Assembly: GCA_015057705.1 (NCBI GenBank)
Contig: SVDU01000003.1
Span: 1-64,000 of the forward strand
Length of the DNA stretch: 64,000 bases
Source: Paenibacillaceae bacterium
GTDB taxonomy: Bacteria; Bacillota; Clostridia; Lachnospirales; Lachnospiraceae
Direction of reading: 5' to 3'
Shown here: one piece after another, positions 1 through 6,684 of the stretch
Layout: every line of letters starts with the position of its first letter
How positions within the stretch are numbered: position 1 is the first letter of the stretch
Position numbers and translations under genes: made by a program
Notes under the pieces: model-generated
The model's input: the letters and a program-made list of their open reading frames with translations, nothing else
Told to the model about the DNA's origin: nothing
Databases searched by the model: none

Positions 1-75
1 TTGAAAGCGCCGTGTACCGAACGGTAAGCACGGTGCTGTGAGAGGACGGCGGTTAGTCACCGCCTCCTACTCGAT
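1..75 (+). mobile_element. 3' end of a group II intron (domains V and VI)
   Basis: Domain V is seen at about 6-37: AGCGCCGTG pairs with CACGGTGCT with one G-U pair, an inner TACC/GGTA stem has a GAAC loop, and a two-base AG bulge sits at 27-28. Domain VI follows at about 40-72: GAG pairs with CTC, CGGCGGT pairs with the ACCGCC strand, and an unpaired A at 69 lies seven bases from the end, where the branch-point adenosine is expected. The sequence ends CTACTCGAT, a usual bacterial group II intron 3' end. The body and any reverse transcriptase lie outside the window. It lies 16 bases beyond the 3' end of the convergent nitroreductase gene. Confidence 0.85.
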
Positions 76-91
76 AACCGTCATATGGCAA

Positions 92-637
92 TTATTGCTT
101 CGTATCTTCTTCTGCATTAGGGAAAGAACCATGGAAAACGGTTTGTGAAAGATCCAGACGCTCATAATGTAATTTGTTAGGTTCTGCATCATCTGCCGGA
201 TGTCCCATCAGCAGTATTGAAACAGGCACAATGTGTTCTGGTATGTGATATGTATTTTTTACTTTTTCCGGATCAAAATGTCCAACCCATGTAGAGCCAA
301 TCCCCAATTCAGATGCCTGCAGCATCATATGGGTTGTGACAATGGCGGCATCGATTTCCCCCTCATCTTTCCCATCAAATTTTCGTTTCCAGCTTACGTT
401 TTTATCGTAACAGGTGAGAAGCGCCAACTGATGGTTAAACTTAAAAGGCATACAAAGACTGAGCCCGGATAAATCAGCTTCATTATCAAGCACAATAATT
501 CTCTGTGGCTGGTAATTGCAGGCGGTAGGTGCAGTACGACCTGCCTCCAGGATGAGATCCAGCGTCTCTTTTTCTACTTTCTTATCGCTGAACTTTCTGA
601 CAGAGTAGCGATCTTTTGCCAATTCTATGAATTTCAT
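92..637 (-). CDS. nitroreductase family FMN oxidoreductase
   Basis: Flavoprotein of 181 residues that probably reduces nitro compounds or quinones with NAD(P)H in the cytoplasm. The family signature RYSVRKF is at residues 10-16, the EAGRTAPTACNYQPQ block near 31-45, and the GIGSTWVGHFD region past 110; length suits the small single-domain subgroup. An ATG 30 bases upstream (667) is in frame but has no ribosome site, while GGAGG sits six bases before the ATG at 637, so 637 is chosen. It is transcribed away from an HxlR regulator gene, from a promoter TTGAAG-17-TATACT (minus strand, 706-678) whose -35 lies inside a palindrome. Natural substrate unknown. Confidence 0.88.
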   Translation of the reverse strand: MKFIELAKDRYSVRKFSDKKVEKETLDLILEAGRTAPTACNYQPQRIIVLDNEADLSGLSLCMPFKFNHQLALLTCYDKNVSWKRKFDGKDEGEIDAAIVTTHMMLQASELGIGSTWVGHFDPEKVKNTYHIPEHIVPVSILLMGHPADDAEPNKLHYERLDLSQTVFHGSFPNAEEDTKQ

Positions 638-677
638 TTCAAACCTCCGTTGACTGATATTTGACATTTACATGGAA

Positions 678-711
678 AGTATATATGATTATGATACATA
701 CTTCAAGTATG
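678..711 (-). promoter_or_regulatory. promoter of the nitroreductase gene
   Basis: On the minus strand TTGAAG (706-701) and TATACT (683-678) are 17 bases apart, close to the sigma-A consensus. The -35 lies in the perfect palindrome CATACTT-C-AAGTATG at 697-711, a likely HxlR operator. The opposing regulator promoter uses the other arm of the same palindrome. Confidence 0.7.
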
Positions 712-747
712 AACATTTTTGTTATATACTAAACTATTGGTTAGTAT
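697..747 (+). promoter_or_regulatory. hxlR promoter with two palindromic operators
   Basis: On the plus strand TTCAAG (702-707) and TATACT (725-730) are 17 bases apart. Palindrome 1 is 697-711 (7-base arms, one-base spacer) over the -35. Palindrome 2 is 726-747, with arms ATACTAA and TTAGTAT around eight bases, over the -10 and start. Bound dimers would block both divergent genes. Assignment to the HxlR protein is inferred from position. Confidence 0.6.
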
Positions 748-759
748 TAAGGAGAAGAC

Positions 760-1101
760 ATGGATTTTAATAACAAATTTGGAAATTGTCCGATCTATTA
801 TACAATTTCAAAAATTGAAGGAAAATGGAAGTGGGTTATCTTATATAAACTTTGTAAATTCAGCGTACTAAGATACAACCGTTTATGGGAAGAATTACAA
901 CCCATTGCCCATAGAACATTAAGCAAGCAGCTTAAGGAATTAGAAGCAGATGGATTAGTCCATCGGGAGCAATATAATGAAGTTCCCCCCAGAGTAGAAT
1001 ATTCCCTTACAAAAGATGGGGAAACCCTTGCGCCCATTCTTAATATGATGTCAGAATGGGGAGCGCAGCGCATCAATCAGGAAATTACAGGATTGGAGTA
1101 G
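760..1101 (+). CDS. HxlR family transcriptional regulator
   Basis: Winged-helix repressor or activator of 113 residues. The N-terminal NCPIYYTISKIEGKWKW segment is the HxlR family start, and Cys10 sits where YodB/HypR-type members carry their redox-sensing cysteine; a second cysteine is near residue 32. The recognition region HRTLSKQLKELEADGLVHR and the wing with YSLTKDGETL are clear. It has an AAGGAG ribosome site. It is divergent from the nitroreductase, and two palindromes in between fit a thiol or quinone stress switch controlling that enzyme and itself. Inducer and sensing mechanism are inferred, not shown. Its stop is three bases before the FliB-like gene, so the two are probably co-transcribed. 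Confidence 0.88.
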   Translation: MDFNNKFGNCPIYYTISKIEGKWKWVILYKLCKFSVLRYNRLWEELQPIAHRTLSKQLKELEADGLVHREQYNEVPPRVEYSLTKDGETLAPILNMMSEWGAQRINQEITGLE

Positions 1102-1104
1102 ATC

Positions 1105-2265
1105 ATGCAGTTTATAATACCACACTATTATCCCGGTTTCCGGTGTATCGCAGCCGAATGCAGTGACACCTGCTGCGCAGGCTGGGCAATTATGATAGAT
1201 GATCAATCTATGAAAAAATACAGGGCTCAATCCGATGCTCTGGGCGTAAAGCTTTTAAATGGAGTTGATTGGAAGAAGGGCTGTTTTAAACAGAAACTAG
1301 GCAGATGTGCTTTTTTAAACGAAGCAAATCTTTGCGATATTTACACAGATGCAGGGCCTTCCATGTTATGCAAGACCTGCAGGGAATACCCCAGGCATAC
1401 AGAAGAATACGAAGGGGTACGGGAACTTTCTTTGTCAATGTCCTGTGAAGAAGCGGCAAAGATGATTCTGGGGCTGAAAGAGCCGGTCCGTTTTCTTACA
1501 AAGGAAGATGAAAGAGAAGAGACGTATCCTGAGTTTGATTTCTTCCTTTTTTCAAAGCTTATGGATGTGAGAGAGCAGGTCTTTTCTCTTTTACAGAACC
1601 GAAGCAGGGACATCCAGTTAAGGGCGTCCATGGTTTTGGGACTGGTCCATGATTTACAGAGAAGGATCAGGGAAGGGACGCTGTATCAGACGGAGGATTT
1701 GATTGTCAGATACAGGAATACACAGTGTGAACAATTTTTTCGCTCAAAAAAGCGGGAATATAAGGTATCTGACAGGGAGCGCTATGACATAATGATAAAC
1801 TGGTTTCCTGTGTTAGACAAGCTGGAGGTTTTAAACCGGGAATGGCCGGTTACCCTTGGGGAGTTAAAAGCCTTGCTTTTTGAAAAGGGGCCAGAGCATT
1901 ATGGAAAAACAAGAGAAAATTTTTATGAATATCTGGATTCTGAGCCAGAAAGAAAGAGAGAGTGGAATCAGTGGCTGGAGCAGCTTTTGGTTTACTTTTT
2001 TTACACGTATTTTTGCGGAGCTGTTTACGATGAGCAGCCCTATGTGAAAGCGAAGATGGCTGTTATCTGTACCATATTCATAGCAGAACTGGCTCAGGCA
2101 GTTTATATCCGCAATGGAGGCAGTCTTACTTTTAACGAGTTTGTACGGCTGGTTCATAGATTTTCCAGAGAGATAGAGCATTCAGATCAAAATCTTAATA
2201 CACTGGAGAACGCGTTTCGAACAGAAAAAACGTATGGGCTGAAAGAAATACTCAAGGTATTATAA
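1105..2265 (+). CDS. FliB-like flagellin lysine-N-methylase family protein
   Basis: Cysteine-rich protein of 386 residues resembling FliB, the radical-SAM-independent family annotated as N-methylating lysines of flagellin. The N-terminus starts with the family's HYYPGFRC, and cysteines at 14, 19, 23, 24, 60, 68, 77, 89 and 92 (pattern ECSDTCCAGW, then CKTCREYPR) probably bind an iron-sulfur cluster. The rest is helical without recognised motifs. It follows the HxlR gene by three bases. No flagellin or other flagellar gene is in the window, so the flagellin role comes from the family name only. Another protein substrate is possible in this redox-regulated setting. Confidence 0.75.
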   Translation: MQFIIPHYYPGFRCIAAECSDTCCAGWAIMIDDQSMKKYRAQSDALGVKLLNGVDWKKGCFKQKLGRCAFLNEANLCDIYTDAGPSMLCKTCREYPRHTEEYEGVRELSLSMSCEEAAKMILGLKEPVRFLTKEDEREETYPEFDFFLFSKLMDVREQVFSLLQNRSRDIQLRASMVLGLVHDLQRRIREGTLYQTEDLIVRYRNTQCEQFFRSKKREYKVSDRERYDIMINWFPVLDKLEVLNREWPVTLGELKALLFEKGPEHYGKTRENFYEYLDSEPERKREWNQWLEQLLVYFFYTYFCGAVYDEQPYVKAKMAVICTIFIAELAQAVYIRNGGSLTFNEFVRLVHRFSREIEHSDQNLNTLENAFRTEKTYGLKEILKVL

Positions 2266-2341
2266 GAATAACGCCCAGTCTGCGAAAAGTACATGGACAA
2301 TGCATCTTCTTGCAGCGGGCGATTTAACTGGAATTGCATAG

Positions 2342-3034
2342 TTAGATAAAATTAGCAAATATAGAAGCGAATACTACCGTACAAAGCCCGGAAGTGGCGA
2401 TGGCAAGACTGCTCATGGCACCTTCAATTTCACCAATTTCCATTGCTTTTGTAGTGCCTACCGCATGTGATGCAGATCCGATGGCAATTCCTACTGCAAC
2501 CGGATCTGTAATTTTAAACATCCGGCATACCGATTCTGCGATAATGCTGCCTAAAATACCGGTTACAATAATACTGGCAACCGTGATTGTCACAAACCCT
2601 TTCATCTCCTCTGAGATTCCCATTGCAATGGCAGTAGTTATGGATTTTGGTAAGAAGGTTACATATTCCTGATGGTTTAAGCCAAACACTAATGCAAGAA
2701 GCAATACGGTACACATGGTGGTGAGTACGCCTGTCAGCGTTCCTGCAATAATTGCTTTGGAATGTTTTTTTAACAGATTTAACTGACGGTATAATGGCAC
2801 GGCCAGGCATACGGTTGCGGGAGTTAACAGATAACTGATGTATTTTGCACTCTCATTATAGACCGTATAATTAATCTTAAAGACGGACAGAAATGCCATT
2901 ACAATTAGAATTGAGATTAACAGGGGATTAAAGATGGCCAGTTTAAAACGTTTCTTAAGCTGAACCCCCATTTCATAACTGACAAGGCTTAAAACCGAGC
3001 CGAAAAATAAAAAATCACCGATTGTCTGATTCAT
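2342..3034 (-). CDS. lrgB: LrgB family membrane protein
   Basis: Integral membrane protein of 230 residues, partner of LrgA/CidA-type holin-like proteins that influence murein hydrolase export, programmed lysis and, in some species, pyruvate or glycolate transport. Several hydrophobic helices are visible, with the conserved PKSITTAIAMGISEE and GIASHAVGT-like (IGSASHAVGTTKAME) signatures of the family. An earlier in-frame ATG at 3067 lies inside lrgA; the ATG at 3034 has AAAGAAAGGAACGG before it and is chosen. It overlaps the end of lrgA by 20 bases, indicating translational coupling. Which physiological role applies here cannot be read from sequence. Confidence 0.88.
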   Translation of the reverse strand: MNQTIGDFLFFGSVLSLVSYEMGVQLKKRFKLAIFNPLLISILIVMAFLSVFKINYTVYNESAKYISYLLTPATVCLAVPLYRQLNLLKKHSKAIIAGTLTGVLTTMCTVLLLALVFGLNHQEYVTFLPKSITTAIAMGISEEMKGFVTITVASIIVTGILGSIIAESVCRMFKITDPVAVGIAIGSASHAVGTTKAMEIGEIEGAMSSLAIATSGLCTVVFASIFANFI

Positions 3035-3398
3035 GATCCGTTCCTTTCTTCTTTTTATCGGTTTCAATAAAAAACTGAGTTACTTTTCCTGTCATTATCA
3101 TAACAATAACTGTGGAGAAAAGTGTTATAACAAGAAAAGGTATGAGAATTGGTCGTAGGGAGCCCCACGAATCCAAAAGTCCGACTGCCGCAGGTATAAA
3201 TAGCATGGGCATAATTTCCAGTAAAAAATCACTGACATCCTCAACTGCTTCAAGGGGAATCAGCCCTGTTTTTAAGCCTAAAAGCATAAGAATAAGACCA
3301 TAGATACTGGCAGGTACGGGAAGTGGTATAAATAGATGGATCACTTCTCCTGCAAGTGAGATAAATAAAATAATGCCGAATTGTCTTATGTGTTTCAT
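3015..3398 (-). CDS. lrgA: LrgA/CidA family holin-like protein
   Basis: Small membrane protein of 127 residues with about four hydrophobic helices. The family core FIPLPVPASIYGLILMLLGL is at residues about 24-43. It probably forms oligomeric pores or a transporter with LrgB, the next gene. The start at 3398 is chosen because AGGAGG lies just upstream; the longer frame to 3455 would begin inside the promoter region. A good sigma-A promoter (TTGACA-17-TAGGAT, minus strand) lies at 3471-3443. No LytSR-type two-component genes adjoin it, so control is not evident. Confidence 0.87.
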   Translation of the reverse strand: MKHIRQFGIILFISLAGEVIHLFIPLPVPASIYGLILMLLGLKTGLIPLEAVEDVSDFLLEIMPMLFIPAAVGLLDSWGSLRPILIPFLVITLFSTVIVMIMTGKVTQFFIETDKKKKGTDHESDNR

Positions 3399-3442
3399 GA
3401 CAAAGCCTCCTGTATTTCCTGTCGAAAATTCAACTATGCTTA

Positions 3443-3493
3443 ATCCTATACGCAATTCTTTCTGTTGTCAAATGGTTTAATAAAAATTAAGAT
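3443..3493. promoter_or_regulatory. divergent promoters with overlapping -35 boxes (lrgAB and PAP2)
   Basis: Minus strand: TTGACA (3471-3466), 17 bases, TAGGAT (3448-3443) for lrgAB. Plus strand: TTGTCA (3465-3470), 17 bases, TAAGAT (3488-3493) for the phosphatase. The two -35 hexamers share five bases, so only one polymerase could occupy them at a time. Confidence 0.65.
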
Positions 3494-3536
3494 TGTAAAT
3501 AAATTTGGGATTTTCCATAACAAAGGAGTATGATTG

Positions 3537-4070
3537 ATGTTATATCAAATAGAATTTGATGTCTTATATGCACTGCAGTCTCTGCATAATCCATGGCTTG
3601 ATCTGATCATGGTCCGTATTACAAGTCTGGGAGACCATGGATTTATCTGGATTTTAATTGGTGCGGTGCTGTTTTGCATTCCCAAAACCAGAAAAATGGG
3701 AATCGGGGTATTGCTAAGCCTGGGGGTAGGACTTCTCCTTGGAAATATGATACTGAAAAACCTTGTAGAAAGGCCCAGACCCTGCTGGATTGATACCAGT
3801 ATTCCTCTTTTAATTCAGAATCCCAGGGACTTTTCATTTCCTTCCGGTCATACGCTGGCTTCCTTTGAAGGAGCGATCAGCATCTGGCTCTATAATAAAA
3901 AGCTTGGAATTCCTTTTCTCATCCTGGCTGTACTGATCGCAATTTCCAGAATGTATTTATTTGTTCACTTTCCAACCGATGTGCTTGGAGGCGCTATTCT
4001 TGGGATTAGTATTGCCTTATTGGTACACCACTTAATAGAAAGAAACACTTGTGTTGAAAAAAACACTTGA
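3537..4070 (+). CDS. PAP2 family membrane phosphatase
   Basis: Type 2 phosphatidic acid phosphatase of 177 residues with several membrane helices. The three catalytic signatures are visible: KNLVERPRP (about 75-83), PSGHT (about 106-110) and the SRMYLFVHFPTDVLGG block (about 140-155), whose histidine completes the active site. Likely substrates are undecaprenyl pyrophosphate or other lipid phosphates on the outer membrane face; family members cannot be told apart by sequence alone. ATG 3537 is chosen, eight bases after AAAGGAG; an in-frame TTG directly precedes it. The stop codon overlaps the -35 box of the downstream folT promoter. Confidence 0.88.
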   Translation: MLYQIEFDVLYALQSLHNPWLDLIMVRITSLGDHGFIWILIGAVLFCIPKTRKMGIGVLLSLGVGLLLGNMILKNLVERPRPCWIDTSIPLLIQNPRDFSFPSGHTLASFEGAISIWLYNKKLGIPFLILAVLIAISRMYLFVHFPTDVLGGAILGISIALLVHHLIERNTCVEKNT

Positions 4071-4094
4071 TTTCTTAAGAATGTATGTTATACT
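4067..4094 (+). promoter_or_regulatory. sigma-A promoter of folT
   Basis: TTGATT (4067-4072), 16 bases, TATACT (4089-4094). It overlaps the stop of the PAP2 gene and gives a leader of about 180 bases that contains the riboswitch. Confidence 0.7.
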
Positions 4095-4116
4095 GATGGC
4101 GATACAAAACTAAATA

Positions 4117-4217
4117 AAAGTCGCAGAGTAGACTTGTGTGCGTTAAGTGCCAGCTGAACAGGGAGTTGTCAGCAGGACGAAAAGATTTTCTTGCGGTACA
4201 CTAGTCGCATCCCGCTG
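4117..4217 (+). ncRNA. tetrahydrofolate (THF-I) riboswitch
   Basis: The conserved segments of the THF-I aptamer appear in order: AGAGTAG (4125-4131), GTGCGTTAAGTGCC (4138-4151), GGGAGTTGTC and GGACGA (4161-4180), GCGGT (4193-4197) and CGCATCCCGCTG (4206-4217). In Clostridia these aptamers precede folate transport genes, as here. The expression platform between 4218 and 4270 holds an AGATAGG/TCTTATCT hairpin near the AAAGGAGG ribosome site with no U-run, so control is probably at translation. Reduced folate is expected to shut off folT. The exact boundaries are approximate. Confidence 0.85.
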
Positions 4218-4280
4218 CACCAGAAGATAGGTGTCTTATCTCCGGTCGTAGTCTGAGGTCTGCAAAGGAGGTATTTTTTT

Positions 4281-4853
4281 ATGAAAAAATTCGTCACTTT
4301 GTTCACCGATTCTTACAGAGAGCTGAAATCTGTAAGAACAATCACTGCCGCAGCCATGTTTGCCGCAGTAGCCATTATTTTGGACATGTTCTCCATTCAG
4401 CTGGGAAGCTACATTAAGATTACGTTTTCATCTATTCCCAATGGAATCATTTCCTACTTATTCGGTCCGGTAGTGGGCGGACTGTTTTCCGGAAGCCTTG
4501 ATGTGCTGAAGTATTTATTAAAGCCCACCGGCGCCTTTTTTCCTGGACTTACCCTGGTTACGGCTCTGGCAGGTGTCCTGTACGGCATTCTGTATTATAA
4601 GAAGCGGATTACCTTGAGAAGAATTCTCATATCCAAACTGGTGGTCATGCTGATCTGCAACGTGGTATTAAACACCCTTTGCCTCTCCATGCTGTATGGA
4701 AAAGGATTCATGGTGTTGCTGCCTGCAAGAGCGCTGAAGAATCTGGTTATGTGGCCCATCGATTCCATGATTTTTTATACCTTACTGAAAACCATGGATT
4801 CCATCGGTATTTTCCGAACGATTCGGAGTGTACATCTGCTTCATACAAAATAA
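4281..4853 (+). CDS. folT: ECF folate transporter S component
   Basis: Membrane substrate-binding subunit of 190 residues with about six hydrophobic helices, the usual size of an ECF S component. The AAAMFAAVAIILDMFSI segment in helix 1 carries the alanine-rich face that packs on the shared EcfT subunit. Folate specificity is inferred from the THF riboswitch in its leader and from similarity to FolT (FSIQLGSYIKITFSSIPN followed by FGPVVGGLFSGSLDVLKY). The energising EcfA/EcfT genes are not in the window, consistent with a shared group II module encoded elsewhere. A rho-independent terminator directly follows. Confidence 0.88.
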   Translation: MKKFVTLFTDSYRELKSVRTITAAAMFAAVAIILDMFSIQLGSYIKITFSSIPNGIISYLFGPVVGGLFSGSLDVLKYLLKPTGAFFPGLTLVTALAGVLYGILYYKKRITLRRILISKLVVMLICNVVLNTLCLSMLYGKGFMVLLPARALKNLVMWPIDSMIFYTLLKTMDSIGIFRTIRSVHLLHTK

Positions 4854-4858
4854 CCATA

Positions 4859-4897
4859 AAAACCCCGGAGTGTCAATGTGATGCTCCGGGGTTTTTT
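4859..4897 (+). terminator. rho-independent terminator of folT
   Basis: AAACCCCGGAG pairs with CTCCGGGGTTT across a 13-base loop and runs into six T residues. It isolates folT from the Mrp gene. Confidence 0.88.
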
Positions 4898-4965
4898 ACA
4901 GGTGAAAAAATGTCGTATTTTGTAGCCTGAATCAGATAAATGGACATAGGCATTGGTAAAATACA

Positions 4966-4994
4966 TAGACATAAGACCAATTTCGTAATATAAT
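4966..4994 (+). promoter_or_regulatory. sigma-A promoter of the Mrp-type ATPase gene
   Basis: TAGACA (4966-4971), 17 bases, TATAAT (4989-4994), about 48 bases before the start codon. Confidence 0.7.
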
Positions 4995-5041
4995 CTTAGG
5001 TATATGTCTGTAAATAACAGTTTTAACAGGAGGAATGAATC

Positions 5042-5878
5042 ATGAGTGAGAGTTGTACTCATAATTGCAATACTTGCGGGGAAAGCTGCGGGAGCAGGGA
5101 AGAGGCCCAGACTAGTTTCTTAGAGCCGCTTAATCCGTCCAGCATAGTAAAAAAGGTAATTGGAGTTGTAAGCGGAAAGGGCGGCGTGGGAAAATCGCTG
5201 GTAACTTCCATGATGGCAGTAAGCATGAGTGGAAAGGGATATAAAACGGCGATCCTGGATGCGGATATTACAGGACCTTCCATACCGAAGGCATTCGGTT
5301 TATCAGATAACGGTGTAGGAATGACACCAAACGGACTGATGATCCCTGCAGTCAGTGCAACAGGAATCGAAGTCATGTCAGCTAATTTAATTCTGGACCA
5401 GGAGACGGATCCGGTCATCTGGAGAGGACCAGTCATAGCAGGCGCAGTAAAACAGTTCTGGCAGGAAACTCTTTGGGAAAATGTGGATTATATGTTTGTG
5501 GATATGCCTCCGGGAACCGGCGATGTACCACTGACTGTATTCCAGTCACTGCCTCTCGATGGAATTATTATTGTAACCTCTCCCCAGGAACTGGTTTCCA
5601 TGATTGTTGGAAAAGCAGTAAATATGGCGAAGAAAATGAATATCCCCATTCTCGGGCTTGTGGAAAATATGAGTTACTTAAGCTGTCCTGACTGCGGAAA
5701 GCAGATTGCTGTATTTGGGGAAAGCCATATCGATGAGGTGGCTGAAAATTACGGTGTCAAAGTTCTTGCCAGAATCCCAATTGATCCTAAGATTGCTGCT
5801 TCAGTGGACGCAGGAACCGTAGAGTATTTAGAGGCGCCATGGCTGAAAGAAGCAGTTGACGCAGCAGAGGCGGTTTAA
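5042..5878 (+). CDS. Mrp/NBP35 family Fe-S cluster carrier ATPase
   Basis: P-loop ATPase of 278 residues that probably assembles or delivers iron-sulfur clusters in the cytoplasm. The deviant Walker A GKGGVGKS is near residues 44-51, DADITGPSIPKAFG follows, MPPGTGDV is the switch, and the C-terminal CPDC pair bridges clusters in the dimer. The N-terminus has four cysteines at 5, 9, 12 and 16 (C-x3-C-x2-C-x3-C) ahead of the ATPase domain, recalling the N-terminal cluster of NBP35 but with other spacing. AGGAGG precedes the start. The alarmone synthetase gene follows 26 bases later, probably in the same transcript. MinD-type function is unlikely given the CPDC motif. Confidence 0.9.
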   Translation: MSESCTHNCNTCGESCGSREEAQTSFLEPLNPSSIVKKVIGVVSGKGGVGKSLVTSMMAVSMSGKGYKTAILDADITGPSIPKAFGLSDNGVGMTPNGLMIPAVSATGIEVMSANLILDQETDPVIWRGPVIAGAVKQFWQETLWENVDYMFVDMPPGTGDVPLTVFQSLPLDGIIIVTSPQELVSMIVGKAVNMAKKMNIPILGLVENMSYLSCPDCGKQIAVFGESHIDEVAENYGVKVLARIPIDPKIAASVDAGTVEYLEAPWLKEAVDAAEAV

Positions 5879-5904
5879 CCGGAACTGCTTTTTGAGGTAT
5901 AAGA

Positions 5905-6615
5905 ATGAATATTAATATGAACCCTAACAGTGAACTGAATCAGTCGATTGTAAAAGTACCAAATCTGGTTTCAGTTCCGGACCCCCTGATGAAGCAGGCG
6001 TATCAGTTTCAGGAAGCTATGATGATGTATACCTGTGCCATTCGGGAGGTTAAGACAAAGCTGGAAGTACTAAACGATGAACTGTCGGTTCGTAACTCCA
6101 GAAATCCCATTGAACTGGTAAAATCCAGAGTAAAAAAGCCGGTTAGCATTGTTGAAAAATTAAAGCGCAGAGATCTTCCTGTCTCTTTAGAATCCATGAT
6201 GGAAAACTTAGATGATGTTGCTGGGATTCGAGTCATCTGTTCCTTTTTAGACGATATTTATGCAGTGGCCGATATGCTTGCAAGGCAGGATGATGTCCAT
6301 ATCATAGCGATAAAAGATTATATCAGTCAGCCTAAAGTCAATGGATACCGCAGTTATCATATGATCATTGAAATTCCTGTTTTTTTCTCAGATCAGAAAA
6401 AATGGATGCGGGTAGAGGTTCAGATTCGTACCATGGCGATGGACTTTTGGGCCAGTCTGGATCATCAGCTGAAATACAAAAAGGAAATGCAGGAATATTC
6501 TCAGGAGATCAGTGATGAGCTGCGGGAATGTGCAGATGTAATCGCCCAGACCGATGAGAAGATGCTTAATATCAGAAAGCGGATTGAGGAACAGGGGATT
6601 ACTGTAACGAAATAA
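5905..6615 (+). CDS. small alarmone synthetase, RelA/SpoT domain (RelQ/RelP type)
   Basis: Synthetase of 236 residues making (p)ppGpp from ATP and GDP/GTP. Only the RelA/SpoT synthetase domain is present: DDVAGIRVICSF (about 103-114), KVNGYRSYH (about 144-152) and the catalytic EVQIRTMAMDFWASLDHQ near 172-189. There is no HD hydrolase, TGS or ACT domain, as in the small synthetases RelQ/YjbM and RelP/YwaC. RelQ and RelP are not separated here, so no symbol is given. A GAGG site precedes the ATG. The gene ends before a 22-base perfect inverted repeat shared with the convergent kinase gene. Confidence 0.9.
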   Translation: MNINMNPNSELNQSIVKVPNLVSVPDPLMKQAYQFQEAMMMYTCAIREVKTKLEVLNDELSVRNSRNPIELVKSRVKKPVSIVEKLKRRDLPVSLESMMENLDDVAGIRVICSFLDDIYAVADMLARQDDVHIIAIKDYISQPKVNGYRSYHMIIEIPVFFSDQKKWMRVEVQIRTMAMDFWASLDHQLKYKKEMQEYSQEISDELRECADVIAQTDEKMLNIRKRIEEQGITVTK

Positions 6616-6626
6616 ATGGAATAAAG

Positions 6627-6684
6627 AAAATAAGGGTCAGGCTGTTACAGTTTATCATCTCCGTAACAGCCTGACCCTTATTTT
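6627..6684. terminator. bidirectional rho-independent terminator
   Basis: A perfect 22-base inverted repeat (6627-6648 with 6663-6684) encloses a 14-base loop. Both ends carry A/T runs, so it can stop transcription from the alarmone synthetase on the plus strand and the sensor kinase on the minus strand; its last base touches the kinase stop codon. Confidence 0.92.

Noticed and set aside
2266-2341. Terminator between the convergent fliB-like and lrgB genes
   Set aside because: CGCCC and GGGCG could pair over a long loop, but there is no U-run and the stem is short.
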